64,000 nt of DNA from Rhodopseudomonas palustris (GCF_007005445.1 NZ_CP041387.1:1364001-1428000); one strand, 5' to 3'; positions 40,319 through 51,314 are shown, counted from the stretch's first letter. The notes: a model not told the origin generated them from the letters alone. Numbers and translations: made by a program.

Positions 40319-40944
40319 TCGCGTTCGCTCGCCAGCGCGTTGATCGCCGCAGCCGTCATCGCGCTGCCGCCGCGCCGGCCGCGCACGATCACGCAAGGCG
40401 AGGGTGAGTCCGTCAGCAGCGCGTCCTTGGATTCGGCGGCGCCGACGAAGCCGACCGGGATGCCGATAATGGCCGCGGGCCGCGGTGCGCCGGGCTCGGC
40501 GAGAATTTCGAGCAGGCGGAACAGCGCGGTTGGCGCGTTGCCGATCGCGACCACAGCGCCCTGCATCCGGTCGCGCCACAGATCGACGGCGGCGGCCGAT
40601 CGGGTGGTGCCGAGCTTTGCAGCGAGGGCAGGAACGTCAGGATGGTTCAGCGTGCAGATCACTTCGTTGTCGGCCGGAAGCCGCTTGCGGGTGACGCCAT
40701 TGGCGACCATCTGCGCGTCACACAGGATCGGCGCGCCGGCCTGCAGCGCGGCGCGGCCCGCCGCGACGAAGTCGGGCGTGAACGCGATGTCGCCGGCGAC
40801 TTCGACCATGCCGCTGGCGTGGATGATGCGCACCGCGATCTTCTCCTCGTCGGGCGTGAATCGATCGAGCGCGGCTTCGGCGCGGATGATGGAGAACGAC
40901 TGACGATAGATCGCGTCGCCGTCTCGTTCGTAGGCGTAAGTCAT
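40315..40944 (-). CDS. cobH: Precorrin-8X methylmutase
   Basis: 209 residues, isomerising precorrin-8X to hydrogenobyrinate. Includes the active-site segment VRIIHASGMVEVAGDIAF with the catalytic His, ILCDAQMVANGVTRKRL and IGNAPTALFRLLEIL. Translationally coupled to the upstream unknown gene (ATGA at 40941-40944) and to cobI. Confidence 0.95.
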   Translation of the reverse strand: MTYAYERDGDAIYRQSFSIIRAEAALDRFTPDEEKIAVRIIHASGMVEVAGDIAFTPDFVAAGRAALQAGAPILCDAQMVANGVTRKRLPADNEVICTLNHPDVPALAAKLGTTRSAAAVDLWRDRMQGAVVAIGNAPTALFRLLEILAEPGAPRPAAIIGIPVGFVGAAESKDALLTDSPSPCVIVRGRRGGSAMTAAAINALASERE

Positions 40945-41504
40945 CGGGCGGCGTCCTCGATCAGCTCGGGGAGAAGGGATGGGGGCTGCTCTGTGTCGGC
41001 GACCGCGCTGTCGCTTGAAGTCTCCATCGCGGAGATGCTGAGCCCCGCGGCGAGGGCGAACTGCATCAGGATGGCGCGTGCGGCATCGCCAGCACGCTGA
41101 ATGTACAGCCTGTTCAGGCGACGGAGCGTCGTGGGGGGCAGGTTGGTGATCAGTTCGCTCGGAACACCGGGCTGCTCGCGAGAGCTGAGGACCGCGAAGG
41201 CTATCCGCCGGCTGCCGGCGAACGCGGTGATCGCTTCGACGGCTTCACGGCAAAGATCCGCCTGATCCGGCAGTACGATCAGGATCGCGCGCAGCAGCGA
41301 CGAATCGAGCGAGCGATCACATGCCTGCGCAGCGAAGGAGGCGAGGTCGCTGGTGTGCAGACGGTCGGCGTCACCGGTCCACGCCTCAGCGAAGGCTGCC
41401 AGCGTCTCGGCGCAGGGCGACAGCACCGCGATCTCGGCGGCGTCCGGCGGAAGCGACGGCTGAGAACCGGCAATGACACCGGGATGGAGCGCAGTGGGCG
41501 GCAT
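40941..41504 (-). CDS. Unrecognised protein, first gene of the riboswitch-led cob operon
   Basis: 187 residues, no signal peptide and no membrane helix. I do not recognise the family. The centre (LLRAILIVLPDQADLCREAVEAITAFAGSRRIAFAVLSS) has a Rossmann-like alternation of hydrophobic strands and Ala-rich helices; the C-terminus is disordered and acidic. Cys31, a second Cys (QACDRS) and a third (LCREA) are present but not in a metal motif. It starts about 120 bases after cobalamin riboswitch 2 and ends in an ATGA overlap with cobH, so it is expected to be co-made with CobHIJ. Confidence 0.75.
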   Translation of the reverse strand: MPPTALHPGVIAGSQPSLPPDAAEIAVLSPCAETLAAFAEAWTGDADRLHTSDLASFAAQACDRSLDSSLLRAILIVLPDQADLCREAVEAITAFAGSRRIAFAVLSSREQPGVPSELITNLPPTTLRRLNRLYIQRAGDAARAILMQFALAAGLSISAMETSSDSAVADTEQPPSLLPELIEDAAR

Positions 41505-41621
41505 CGCGCCGAATCTCGTCGGTTGGCCATCGCGGGCGATGGCTCAAAACCGGCGAACGGACCTGCACTCCGGACCGCCGAAAGACATCCCGGGGCACCC
41601 CGCCCGAAACGACGTCATCAT

Positions 41622-41815
41622 AGCAGGCGACGGCAGGTCTCCTGGCTCACGGGTCGTCGCCGATGCAGCCTTCCCGGAAGTTATCCAGTGGCGTGTTGCG
41701 TCGGCTCGCCGTTTACAGTTGCGGGGGCAGCTTCGGCTCGGCCGCTGCGGGCAGCGGCCTTCCGATATTCCCTCTTCGTCCTGTCGAGGACAGGACACCG
41801 TCGGCGCGCGATGTT
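41622..41815 (-). promoter_or_regulatory. Cobalamin riboswitch 2
   Basis: Read on the minus strand it has GACGGTGTCC, the P3-P4 region with GAGGGAAT, the GCCCCCGCAACTGTAAACGG core and the closing GCCAGGAGACCTGCC. It precedes the unknown 187-residue gene and cobHIJ. The position 90 bases after the stop of the TcuB-like gene on the same strand means that gene is not under its control. Confidence 0.93.
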
Positions 41816-41904
41816 TGGGACGGAAACGGCGAACTGTCAATCGACCTTCACGACCAGTTAGCCGGCATCCCGCGTCCATCAAATTCGCGCCAGCTTGATC
41901 AGGA

Positions 41905-43041
41905 TCAAAGCGAGTCGCCCGAGGCGTCCGGAGCCCGCGCTGACGCGCGGCGGTTGCTGTCGATTGCGGCCCGCAGCAGCGCCGCCGCCCGGAACGGCGC
42001 GTGCAGCGCCTTGCTGAACGGCAGCGCGGCAAACAGGCCAAACACCAGCCCGAGATGGGCGGTGAGCAGCGGCGCCATCGCGGGCGTGCTGCGGAAGCCG
42101 AGCACCGCAAGCCCGCTGGCGCCGACCAGGGCCAGCAAGACGAGAAACGCGAGGTTGAGCTTGGTCTCGCCGCGATCGCTCGGCGCGCGGTCGGCCCGCG
42201 CTTCCAGGCCCAGCAGTCCCACCGCGCCGACGGTCATCGTCACGCCGCCGACGAGCCCGAGCATCACCGGCAGGCTGGCGACCGGGTAGGGCGCCATCAC
42301 GCCCAGCAGGTGATGATAAGCGGAAGCCGCGATCGTCGACAGGCCGCTGAGCACGAAGCCGCCGGCAGTCAGGTGATGCAAGATCCGGCGCCGCTGCGAG
42401 GTGCGCTCGTTATGGTCATGGCAGCCGGGACCGCCGCCGCCGAGATGGCGCAGCGTGATGATGTCGGAGAATGCGATCGGCAGCGCGCGCAAGATTTCGC
42501 TGATCGCCGTCTCCGGCGCGATCGTGCGCCAGTATCGCAGCGTCGCCAGCGTGACCGCGATCACTGCCCACGCGAAGGTGGCGCCCGCGAGCCCGGCCAT
42601 CACCGGCCACGGCAGCACGCGATAGAACGCGCCTTCGCCAGCGTATGTCGTCCGTAATGCTTCTGGTGAGCCCGTGCCCAGCACCAGCGCGAAGGTGATC
42701 AGCAGCGCGAGCGCGACGGTGGCGGGCACGGCGAGCGATGAGGCGCGAAAGGCGCGACCGAGCGCGGGCGGCCACAGATGGTCGGCATAGGAGCGCTGCC
42801 GAAGATCGGCGAACGTCGCCGGCAGGTTGACGGCGAACGGATGTGGTGGTGCGTATTGGCAATCATGCCAGCAGCCCTGGCAGTTGTGGCACAGGTTCGA
42901 CAGGTAGCTGACGTCGCTCAGGCTGAAGTTGTGCTTGCCGTCGATCGCTGGAAACACCGGGCAGAGCCCATCGCAATACATGCAGGCGCTGCAGATCCGC
43001 AGCACGCGCTCGGCTTCGAGCATCGGATCAGCCGCGGACAT
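41905..43041 (-). CDS. TcuB/CobZ-C-like iron-sulfur membrane protein
   Basis: 378 residues. N-terminal ferredoxin-like part with two cluster motifs: Cys17, Cys20, Cys23, Cys27 (CSACMYCDGLCP) and Cys51, Cys54, Cys57, Cys61 (CHNCQGCWHDC). Several membrane helices with His residues follow (ILHHLTAGGF, ASAYHHLL, LTAHLGLVFGLF), consistent with cytochrome-b-like heme binding. This matches TcuB, and also the C-terminal half of Rhodobacter CobZ, which functions in corrin synthesis. It overlaps the flavoprotein gene by 14 bases. Confidence 0.85.
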   Translation of the reverse strand: MSAADPMLEAERVLRICSACMYCDGLCPVFPAIDGKHNFSLSDVSYLSNLCHNCQGCWHDCQYAPPHPFAVNLPATFADLRQRSYADHLWPPALGRAFRASSLAVPATVALALLITFALVLGTGSPEALRTTYAGEGAFYRVLPWPVMAGLAGATFAWAVIAVTLATLRYWRTIAPETAISEILRALPIAFSDIITLRHLGGGGPGCHDHNERTSQRRRILHHLTAGGFVLSGLSTIAASAYHHLLGVMAPYPVASLPVMLGLVGGVTMTVGAVGLLGLEARADRAPSDRGETKLNLAFLVLLALVGASGLAVLGFRSTPAMAPLLTAHLGLVFGLFAALPFSKALHAPFRAAALLRAAIDSNRRASARAPDASGDSL

Positions 43042-44344
43042 GGCGCGCTGCCTCCTCACCTGCGATCTGGCCGAATACTGCCGATAGGGTGATGCCGAGC
43101 CCGGCGAGATAGCCGCGGCGCAGCACATTCGCAGCCATGATCATGCCGGCCGCGAACAGGTCGTCGTGGCGGCGACCGTCGGCCTGGACCACCCGCATCG
43201 TTGCATCCACCTTGATGCCGTAGTGCACGAACGTCAGCCCCGGCCGCATCGGATAGGCGGCAAATGGTGGCTCCGCGATGGTACGCGCGGCGTTGGCCGG
43301 GGCGGCATTGAAGTCCTCGATGCTTTGCAACAGAGCCGTGGGATCGATCTGCAGCGCGGCAGCTAGTTCGCCGAGGTTCGGCGCAGTGACTGGCGCCAGG
43401 GCGGATGGCGCGGCACGGGCGAGGCCTTGGGTATCGAGCACCAGATAAGCGATCTGGCCTGGGCAGGCGGCGATCCTTGGTCCCCATTTGGCGTAGTGCG
43501 TCGGCTGGGATCCGGCCCCTACGACGTCGATGCGAGCACCGGATCGATCGACAACGACGCCGAGTGGAATCGACGTGATCCGGGTCACGATGCCGCCATC
43601 GAATTGCGGCCCGCGCGCATCGACCGGAACGACATGGCATGTAGTCGGATCGCCGATCGCACAGCCGCCGGCCCCGATCAGCAGATCGAGCAGGCGGCCG
43701 TCGGCATAAGGCGTGCCGCGGACCATCCAGCCCTCGGCAGTGCTGCCGAAATTGGCGCGCAGCCACGCCGGGTCGGCGCCCGCGCCTCCGGCGCAGACGA
43801 CGACACTGCGCGTGCGGATTGGGGCGTCAGCGCCGGTGCTACGCACGTTGACGGTCCAGCCGCTGCCCTCGCTGTGGAGAATCGATCGGACCTCGCTGTC
43901 GTAGTTGATTGCGATGCCTAATCGCTCGGCAGATGCGTACAACGCATTGATCATTGCCTTGCCGCCGCCGAGCGGAAATGCGGTGCGGCGGGAATACGGC
44001 ATCACCCCGGTGCCGGGCGGCTGCAGATGCACGCCGTGCTCGATCAACCAGCCAGCGATGCTGTATGAACGTTCGATCAGCGCCTCCGTGAGAACCCGGT
44101 CGGTCTCCTCACCGGTCACGCTGCGCAGCTCGGCGCGCAATTCATCCGCCGTATAGCGATCGGGGACGTAGTCGAGCGGCGTCTCGTGCGTCAGCCGGAA
44201 ATTGCGACCGTGGCGCGCATTGCCGCCGCGCAAGGGCCGCGGTGCCGCTTCGAGCAAGCGCACCGCAGCGCCGCCTCGGCGCGCGGCGATCGCCGCGCAA
44301 AGACCGGCGATGCCGCCGCCTATCACCGTCACATCCCACAGCAA
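43028..44344 (-). CDS. TcuA/CobZ-N-like FAD-dependent dehydrogenase
   Basis: 438 residues. N-terminal FAD motif VTVIGGGIAGLCAAIAARRGG, then a succinate-dehydrogenase-type flavoprotein fold (RNFRLTHETPLDY; AFPLGGGKAMINALY; HYGIKVDATMRVVQADGR and the closing AGMIMAANVLRRGYLAGLGITLSAVFG). The family is typified by TcuA tricarballylate dehydrogenase and by the N-terminal half of CobZ, which replaces CobG in making precorrin-3B. Its location inside the cob region, next to a TcuB-like gene and with no cobG seen, favours the CobZ role. Start TTG 44344 or GTG 44332. Confidence 0.85.
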   Translation of the reverse strand: MLWDVTVIGGGIAGLCAAIAARRGGAAVRLLEAAPRPLRGGNARHGRNFRLTHETPLDYVPDRYTADELRAELRSVTGEETDRVLTEALIERSYSIAGWLIEHGVHLQPPGTGVMPYSRRTAFPLGGGKAMINALYASAERLGIAINYDSEVRSILHSEGSGWTVNVRSTGADAPIRTRSVVVCAGGAGADPAWLRANFGSTAEGWMVRGTPYADGRLLDLLIGAGGCAIGDPTTCHVVPVDARGPQFDGGIVTRITSIPLGVVVDRSGARIDVVGAGSQPTHYAKWGPRIAACPGQIAYLVLDTQGLARAAPSALAPVTAPNLGELAAALQIDPTALLQSIEDFNAAPANAARTIAEPPFAAYPMRPGLTFVHYGIKVDATMRVVQADGRRHDDLFAAGMIMAANVLRRGYLAGLGITLSAVFGQIAGEEAARHVRG

Positions 44345-44483
44345 GATGCGGTCAATCCGGTCGAGATGATGCGCCTTCGTCGCTCGACAGCGGACAGGGA
44401 GGGCGCGGCTTGGTGGACCTTCGTCTTAGAGTGCGGCTCCGGGACGTTGTCAATCTTGCGCCGGCGGCATCGGCGTGCTGTGG

Positions 44484-44675
44484 TACTGCCTGCTTCGGTG
44501 CCCTTCGTTCGAAGGGTGAAACGGGAATGCGGTGCGGCGCGCAATCGCCAAATCCGCGGCTGCCCCCGCAACTGTAAGCGGACCGCTTCCGGTCACACCG
44601 CCACTGAGCACGGCGCAACAGCCGCTCGGGAAGGCGACCGGGACAATGTCCGCGAGCCAGGAGACCGGCCGAAGT
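44484..44675 (+). promoter_or_regulatory. Cobalamin riboswitch 3
   Basis: GCTTCGGTGCCC at the 5' end, GGTGAAACGGGAATGCGGTGC, the GCCGCGGCTGCCCCCGCAACTGTAAGCGG core split by a variable arm, and GCCAGGAGACCGGCC at about 44656-44670. It lies before cobT on the plus strand, divergent from the CobZ-like pair. Confidence 0.93.
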
Positions 44676-44720
44676 CCGAAAACCATGCCATTCGACGGTG
44701 GGTCGAAGAAGGACACAGCC

Positions 44721-44744
44721 ATGCCGCACCAACCGCCGACCTGA
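44721..44744 (+). CDS. Possible 7-codon leader ORF after riboswitch 3
   Basis: ATG 44721 to TGA 44742-44744 encodes MPHQPPT. GAAGGA sits about 8 bases upstream, which is unusual for chance. It is followed at 44750-44765 by a perfect hairpin CTCCGC/GCGGAG with a 4-base loop. The pair could tune cobT expression; it could also be random. Confidence 0.25.
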   Translation: MPHQPPT

Positions 44745-44749
44745 CGCGC

Positions 44750-44765
44750 CTCCGCTTTCGCGGAG
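44750..44765 (+). terminator. Hairpin between riboswitch 3 and cobT
   Basis: A perfect 6-bp stem CTCCGC-TTTC-GCGGAG followed by AAATTCCTTCG. No true T-run, so it may be an attenuation or mRNA-stability element rather than a terminator. Confidence 0.35.
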
Positions 44766-44891
44766 AAATTCCTTCGTCGCCCGAACGAACCAGCGTGCGC
44801 CCGGCTTAGCTGTCGCCGCCGCAACCGTCGTTTGCACGTCCTGGCTGCCCCGCAGAAGCGGTGGCAGAGCATTCCGATTGCCGAGCTTCCG

Positions 44892-45956
44892 ATGCACGCG
44901 CCTTTGCTCGATCCACGTATCCTGTCCGTTCCGCCGGTCAATCACGCCCATGAGTCCGAGCTGCGAGCCCGGCTCGATGGCAAAGCGAAGCCGCCGGGCT
45001 CGCTCGGCCGGCTCGAAGAACTCGCCGTGCAGCTCGGGCTGATCTGGCATCCGGCGCCGCCGCGGGCCGAGCGTGCGGCGGTGTTCATCTTCGCCGGCGA
45101 TCACGGCCTCGCCGCCGACCGGGTGTCGCCCTATCCGGCGAGCGTGACCCGCGCGATGGTCGAGGCGTATCTGGCGGACTGCGCCGGCGTGAACGTTCTG
45201 GCGAAAGCGGCGGCGACCGAGGTGCGGATCGTCGACGGTGGCATCGATGCCGAGATGCCGCCACATCCCAAGCTGATCGATCGCAAGATCCGGCGCGGCA
45301 CCCGCAACGCCCGCCACGAACCGGCGATGACTCATCAGGAAGCGGCGCATGCGATCACGGCGGCGGCCGAGCTGGTGCGCGAGGATATCGCGGGCGGGCT
45401 CGACATCGTTGCGATCGGCGAGATGGGGATCGGCAACACCACCTCGGCGGCGCTGATCACGCACGCGCTGACAGGCGAGCCGATCTTTGATTGCGTCGGT
45501 CGCGGTGCCGGGATGGACGATGCCGGCGTGGTGCACAAGCGCGCCATCGTCGAGCAGGCCGCGGCGCGGGCGCAGCCCACGGCACCGCTCGACGTGCTCG
45601 CCGAGTTCGGCGGCTTCGACATCGCGATGATGGCCGGCGCGGTGCTCGGCGCCGCGGCCTCGCGGCGGCCGGTTGTCATCGACGGCTTCATCGCCAGCGC
45701 GGCCGCGCTGCTCGCGGTGCGGCTGCAGCCCGCCGCGCGCGACTACTGCGTGTTCTCGCATCGCTCGGCCGAGCGCGGCCACCGGGTGCTGCTCGACGCG
45801 ATGCAGGCGACGCCGTATCTCGACCTCGGCCTGCGGCTCGGCGAGGGCACCGGCGCATTGATGACCGTGCCGCTGCTGCGCGCCGCCGCCGGCATTCTCA
45901 ACGATCTCGCCGCGCTGTCGGATGTGCTGGCGGGCCGGATCGGACCCTGCGCGTGA
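44892..45956 (+). CDS. cobT: Nicotinate-nucleotide:dimethylbenzimidazole phosphoribosyltransferase
   Basis: 354 residues. Makes alpha-ribazole phosphate for the lower ligand. Typical features: KPPGSLGRLEELAVQLG, VFIFAGDHGLAADRVSPYPASVTR, DGGIDAEM, IGEMGIGNTTSAALITHAL, GRGAGMDDAGVVHKRA and the C-terminal LRLGEGTGALM containing the catalytic Glu. The ATG at 44892 has GAGC upstream; a 20-residue in-frame extension is not conserved. Its TGA overlaps the GTG of cobS. Confidence 0.95.
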   Translation: MHAPLLDPRILSVPPVNHAHESELRARLDGKAKPPGSLGRLEELAVQLGLIWHPAPPRAERAAVFIFAGDHGLAADRVSPYPASVTRAMVEAYLADCAGVNVLAKAAATEVRIVDGGIDAEMPPHPKLIDRKIRRGTRNARHEPAMTHQEAAHAITAAAELVREDIAGGLDIVAIGEMGIGNTTSAALITHALTGEPIFDCVGRGAGMDDAGVVHKRAIVEQAAARAQPTAPLDVLAEFGGFDIAMMAGAVLGAAASRRPVVIDGFIASAAALLAVRLQPAARDYCVFSHRSAERGHRVLLDAMQATPYLDLGLRLGEGTGALMTVPLLRAAAGILNDLAALSDVLAGRIGPCA

Positions 45957-46723
45957 GCCGGCAGTTCCAATCCCTGCTCAACGCCGTGCAGTTCATGACG
46001 CTTGTGCCGACGCCGCGCACCGCGCAATTTAACGACGACTGGCTGCTGAGCGCATCGAAGTACTTCCCGCTGGTCGGCGCCGGGATCGGCTTGGTCTGTG
46101 GCGGAGTCCTGCTCGCCGGCTCGCTGATCTGGTCGGGCGTGGTGCCGGCGATGATGGCTGTGGCGGCGGGGGCGGCGCTCACCGGCGCGCTGCACGAAGA
46201 CGGCATCGCCGACACCGCGGACGGCCTGTTCGGCGGCAGCACTCGCGAGCAGCGCCTGGCGCTGATCAAGGACAGCCGCCTCGGTCTCTATGGCGCAGTG
46301 GCGCTGGTCCTCAGTTTTGCGATCCGCGTCGCAGCGCTGGCGAGCCTGCCGCCGTGGCTCGGCGTCGCCACTTTGGTCGCCGGCTATAGTCTGGGGCGTA
46401 CCGGCATCGTCGCGGCGATGTCGGCGCTGCCTTATGCCGGCGACGCCGCCACCGGCAAGCTCAGCTATCCGACGCGCGCGATCAGTCGCGCGGGCTGGTT
46501 CGGACTGGCTGCCTTCAGCATGCTCGGCGCGCTGTGGCTGATCATGCTCGATCCGCCGGCGGCAATCGTCGGGCTGTTGGCCGCTGGCATGTTCGGCCTG
46601 GCCGCGCCGTGGATCGCTCTCCGGCTGATCGGCGGCTACCGCGGCGACGTGCTCGGCGCCACCGAACAGATGATCCAGATCGGCCTGTTGCTCGGTGTCG
46701 TCGCGATGGCCGGCCATGGCTGA
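45953..46723 (+). CDS. cobS: Adenosylcobinamide-GDP ribazoletransferase (cobalamin synthase)
   Basis: 256 residues, polytopic inner-membrane enzyme joining the nucleotide loop to adenosylcobinamide-GDP. The conserved acidic motif GALHEDGIADTADGLFGG (about 78-95) is present. It starts with GTG 45953 inside the cobT stop (GTGA). The longer frame upstream is a cobT shadow. Confidence 0.93.
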   Translation: MSRQFQSLLNAVQFMTLVPTPRTAQFNDDWLLSASKYFPLVGAGIGLVCGGVLLAGSLIWSGVVPAMMAVAAGAALTGALHEDGIADTADGLFGGSTREQRLALIKDSRLGLYGAVALVLSFAIRVAALASLPPWLGVATLVAGYSLGRTGIVAAMSALPYAGDAATGKLSYPTRAISRAGWFGLAAFSMLGALWLIMLDPPAAIVGLLAAGMFGLAAPWIALRLIGGYRGDVLGATEQMIQIGLLLGVVAMAGHG

Positions 46724-46809
46724 ATGATGCCGCAGCAGCCGATCAGTTCCGACCGTAGGCGTACGCGCCCGCGCCGCTTCCCCTCAACTCCATGCCATCG
46801 AGTGGTTTC

Positions 46810-48384
46810 ATGACCGACGCCCATGTCGAGGAGCTCATCTCCCGAATCCAGTTCACGCCGCGCACGACCACCGGCCCGCGGCGTGCCCGCTCGCTGATGA
46901 TCCAGGGCACCAGCTCGGATGTCGGCAAGAGCATGGTGGTCGCCGGGCTGTGCCGCGCCTTCACCCGGCGCGGGCTGGTGGTGCGTCCGTTCAAGGCGCA
47001 GAACATGAGCAACAACGCCGCGGTGGCCTCCGATTCGGATCTGCCGGCCGGTGCCGACGGCGAACAGATCCGCGGCGAGATCGGCCGCGCCCAGGCGCTG
47101 CAAGCGCGCGCCTGCCGCGTGGCGCCGTCGATCCATATGAACCCGGTGCTGCTGAAGCCGCAGTCGGAGGTCGGCGCCCAGGTGGTGCTGCGCGGTCGCG
47201 TGCTCGGCAACTGCCCGGCGCGGATCTATCACCACATGCGGCAGCGGCTGATTCCGGCGGTGGTCGACAGCTTCGAGCGGCTCACCGCCGAAGCCGATCT
47301 GGTGCTGGTCGAAGGCGCCGGCAGCGGCGCCGAGGTGTACTTGCGCGCCTCCGACATCACCAACATGCGGTTCGCCGAGGCGGCCGATCTGCCGGTCGTG
47401 TTCCTGTCCGACATCGACCGCGGCGGCACGATGGCGGCGCTGGTCGGCAGCTACGTGCTGCTGAGCGACGGCGACCGCGCCCGCGTCGTCGGCTATCTGA
47501 TCAACAAATTCCGCGGCGATTTTTCGCTGTTCGAGCCGGGCTGCCGCACCATCACCGAGCAGACCGGCTGGCCGTTTCTCGGCGTGCTGCGGTGGTTTCC
47601 CGGCGCCGACCGGCTGCCGGCAGAAGACTCGCTGGCGCTGGAGCGCGCCGCAGCGGCGAGCCGAGGCCGGCTCAAGATCGCGGTGCCGCGGCTGCAGCGC
47701 GTTGCCAATTTCGACGACCTCGATCCGTTGGTGGCCGAGCCCGACATCGACCTGCAGTGGATCCAGCCGGGCTCGCCGATTCCGGCCGATGTCGACGTCG
47801 TGGTGCTGCCGGGTTCGAAAGCGACCCGCACCGAGCTCGATCTGATCCGGCGCGAGGGCTGGGACATCGACATTCACGCCCACGTCCGCCGCGGCGGCCG
47901 CGTCGTCGGCCTGTGTGCGGGCTTCCAGATGCTTGGCCGCGTGGTGCGCGATCCCCAAGGCATCGAAGGGCCGGCCGGCGAAACCGCCGGGCTCGGGCTG
48001 CTGGACATCGAAACCGAAATCTCCGGCGACAAGCGCCTGATCGAGATCGATGCAGTCGACCGGATCAGCGGATGCCGTGTCGTCGGCTACGAGATGCATA
48101 TGGGCCGCACCACCGGGCCAGGTTTGGCGCGGCCATGGCTGAAGCTCGCGGAAGGCGGCGCCGAGCGGGCTGAAGGCGCCGTTTCGGTGGACGGCCGCGT
48201 CAGCGGCGGCTATCTGCACGGCATCTTCGGCGGCGATGCGTTCCGCTCCGCCTGGCTGGCCCAGCTCGGTGCCGCGTCGTCCGGGCTCGATTTCGAGCGC
48301 CGGGTCGAGGAGACGCTGGACGCGCTCGCCGATCATTGCGAAAGCAATCTCGATCTCGACGCCTTGCTGGCGCTGGCGCGGTGA
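46810..48384 (+). CDS. cobQ: Cobyric acid synthase
   Basis: 524 residues. Amidates four peripheral carboxylates of adenosylcobyrinate a,c-diamide. N-terminal P-loop [18 protein letters not shown], then [13 protein letters not shown] and [15 protein letters not shown]; the C-terminal amidotransferase has [13 protein letters not shown] and catalytic Cys in [12 protein letters not shown]. The start is ATG 46810 or 46792. Follows cobS by 86 bases. Confidence 0.94.
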   Translation: MTDAHVEELISRIQFTPRTTTGPRRARSLMIQGTSSDVGKSMVVAGLCRAFTRRGLVVRPFKAQNMSNNAAVASDSDLPAGADGEQIRGEIGRAQALQARACRVAPSIHMNPVLLKPQSEVGAQVVLRGRVLGNCPARIYHHMRQRLIPAVVDSFERLTAEADLVLVEGAGSGAEVYLRASDITNMRFAEAADLPVVFLSDIDRGGTMAALVGSYVLLSDGDRARVVGYLINKFRGDFSLFEPGCRTITEQTGWPFLGVLRWFPGADRLPAEDSLALERAAAASRGRLKIAVPRLQRVANFDDLDPLVAEPDIDLQWIQPGSPIPADVDVVVLPGSKATRTELDLIRREGWDIDIHAHVRRGGRVVGLCAGFQMLGRVVRDPQGIEGPAGETAGLGLLDIETEISGDKRLIEIDAVDRISGCRVVGYEMHMGRTTGPGLARPWLKLAEGGAERAEGAVSVDGRVSGGYLHGIFGGDAFRSAWLAQLGAASSGLDFERRVEETLDALADHCESNLDLDALLALAR

Positions 48385-48415
48385 CGCGGCGTTCGCGTGG
48401 CGGAATAGGACGACG

Positions 48416-49183
48416 ATGCGGAAGATCTTGTTGATCGGAATCGGGCCGGGCGGTCCGAACTACCTGACCGTTCAGGCGGTCGAGGCGCTGAACCGCGCCA
48501 CCGTGTTCTTCATTCCCGACAAGGGCGACGAAAAGGCCGAACTGCGCCTGGCGCGCGAGCAGATCTGCGAACGCTTCATCACGGTGCCGGGCTATCGCTT
48601 CGTCACCATCGACATTCCGAAGCGCGAGGCGCAGCCGGAGGACTATCGCGCCACGGTGGATGATTGGCACGCCCAGATCGCGGGCCGCTTTCAGCAAGCA
48701 ATGACCGCGCAGCTTCCGGACGGCGGCTGCGGCGCGTTTCTGGTGTGGGGCGATCCGTCGCTGTACGACAGCACGATCCGTATTCTCGACCGGCTACGCG
48801 CACGCGGCATGGCGATCGACTATGAGATCATTCCCGGCATCACCGCGGTGCAGGCGCTGACGGCGCGTCACGGTATCGCGCTCAACGGCATCGGCGAGCC
48901 CGTCACGGTCACGACAGGGCGCAAGCTCGCTGCCGCCGGGCGCTGGTCCGGCGAAACCACGGTGGTGATGCTCGACGGCGAGGAGACCTTCGCCAAGATC
49001 GACGCCGCTGGCGCCGAGATCTTCTGGGCCGCCAATCTCGGCATGGACGACGAAGTGCTGATCGCGGGCAGGCTTCCGGGGATCGCGTCCGAAATCCAGC
49101 GCGTCCGCCGCCAGGTGCGCGCCGCCAAGGGCTGGGTGATGGACATCTATCTGCTGCGCAAGGCGGACGGCGACGAGTCGTAA
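48416..49183 (+). CDS. cobF: Precorrin-6A synthase (deacetylating), CobF
   Basis: 255 residues. A SAM methyltransferase (LLIGIGPGGPNYLTVQAVEALN, VWGDPSLYDSTIRILDRL, IIPGITAVQALTARHGIALN) that methylates C1 and extrudes acetate, an aerobic-pathway-specific step. ATG 48416 is preceded by AGGA. Its presence marks the oxygen-dependent route despite the CobZ-type replacement of CobG. Confidence 0.93.
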   Translation: MRKILLIGIGPGGPNYLTVQAVEALNRATVFFIPDKGDEKAELRLAREQICERFITVPGYRFVTIDIPKREAQPEDYRATVDDWHAQIAGRFQQAMTAQLPDGGCGAFLVWGDPSLYDSTIRILDRLRARGMAIDYEIIPGITAVQALTARHGIALNGIGEPVTVTTGRKLAAAGRWSGETTVVMLDGEETFAKIDAAGAEIFWAANLGMDDEVLIAGRLPGIASEIQRVRRQVRAAKGWVMDIYLLRKADGDES

Positions 49184-49227
49184 GACCGGCGCTCCTGCGC
49201 GCCTCTGATCGGCACTGATCCGGCCAT

Positions 49228-51153
<1,926 letters not shown>

Positions 51154-51160
51154 CGACACT

Positions 51161-51211
51161 CCGAAATCTCGTAACTCGACTACGAAAATCCGTATATTAC
51201 GAAATCTCGTG
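51161..51211. promoter_or_regulatory. Three ACGA-centred repeats (putative activator sites)
   Basis: CCGAAATCTCGT (51161-51172), ACGAAAATCCGT (51182-51193) and ACGAAATCTCGT (51199-51210) are versions of the dyad ACGA-N4-TCGT, spaced 21 and 17 bases between centres. They lie 57-120 bases upstream of the sigma54 promoter core and directly in front of the regulator gene, so they could act as upstream activating sites and in autoregulation. Confidence 0.65.
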
Positions 51212-51266
51212 CTCAACAATCCGCGCCAACCGTCGATAACGTCGCATGTTCGGCGATCGACGAGTT

Positions 51267-51281
51267 TGGCACGCTCCTTGC
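51267..51281 (+). promoter_or_regulatory. Sigma54 (-24/-12) promoter of the cyanate operon
   Basis: TGGCAC-GCTCC-TTGC matches the sigma54 consensus TGGCAC-N5-TTGC exactly, with the invariant GG and GC 10 bases apart. It lies about 33 bases before the substrate-binding protein start, and the neighbouring divergent gene encodes a sigma54 activator. Confidence 0.88.
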
Positions 51282-51314
51282 GACAATGACCTCGACGTCA
51301 GCGCAGGAGGTCTC

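Noticed and set aside
49184..49227. Possible terminator between convergent cobF and the sigma54 regulator
   Set aside because: Only a short GGCGC/GCGCC-type stem without a T-run; not reliable.
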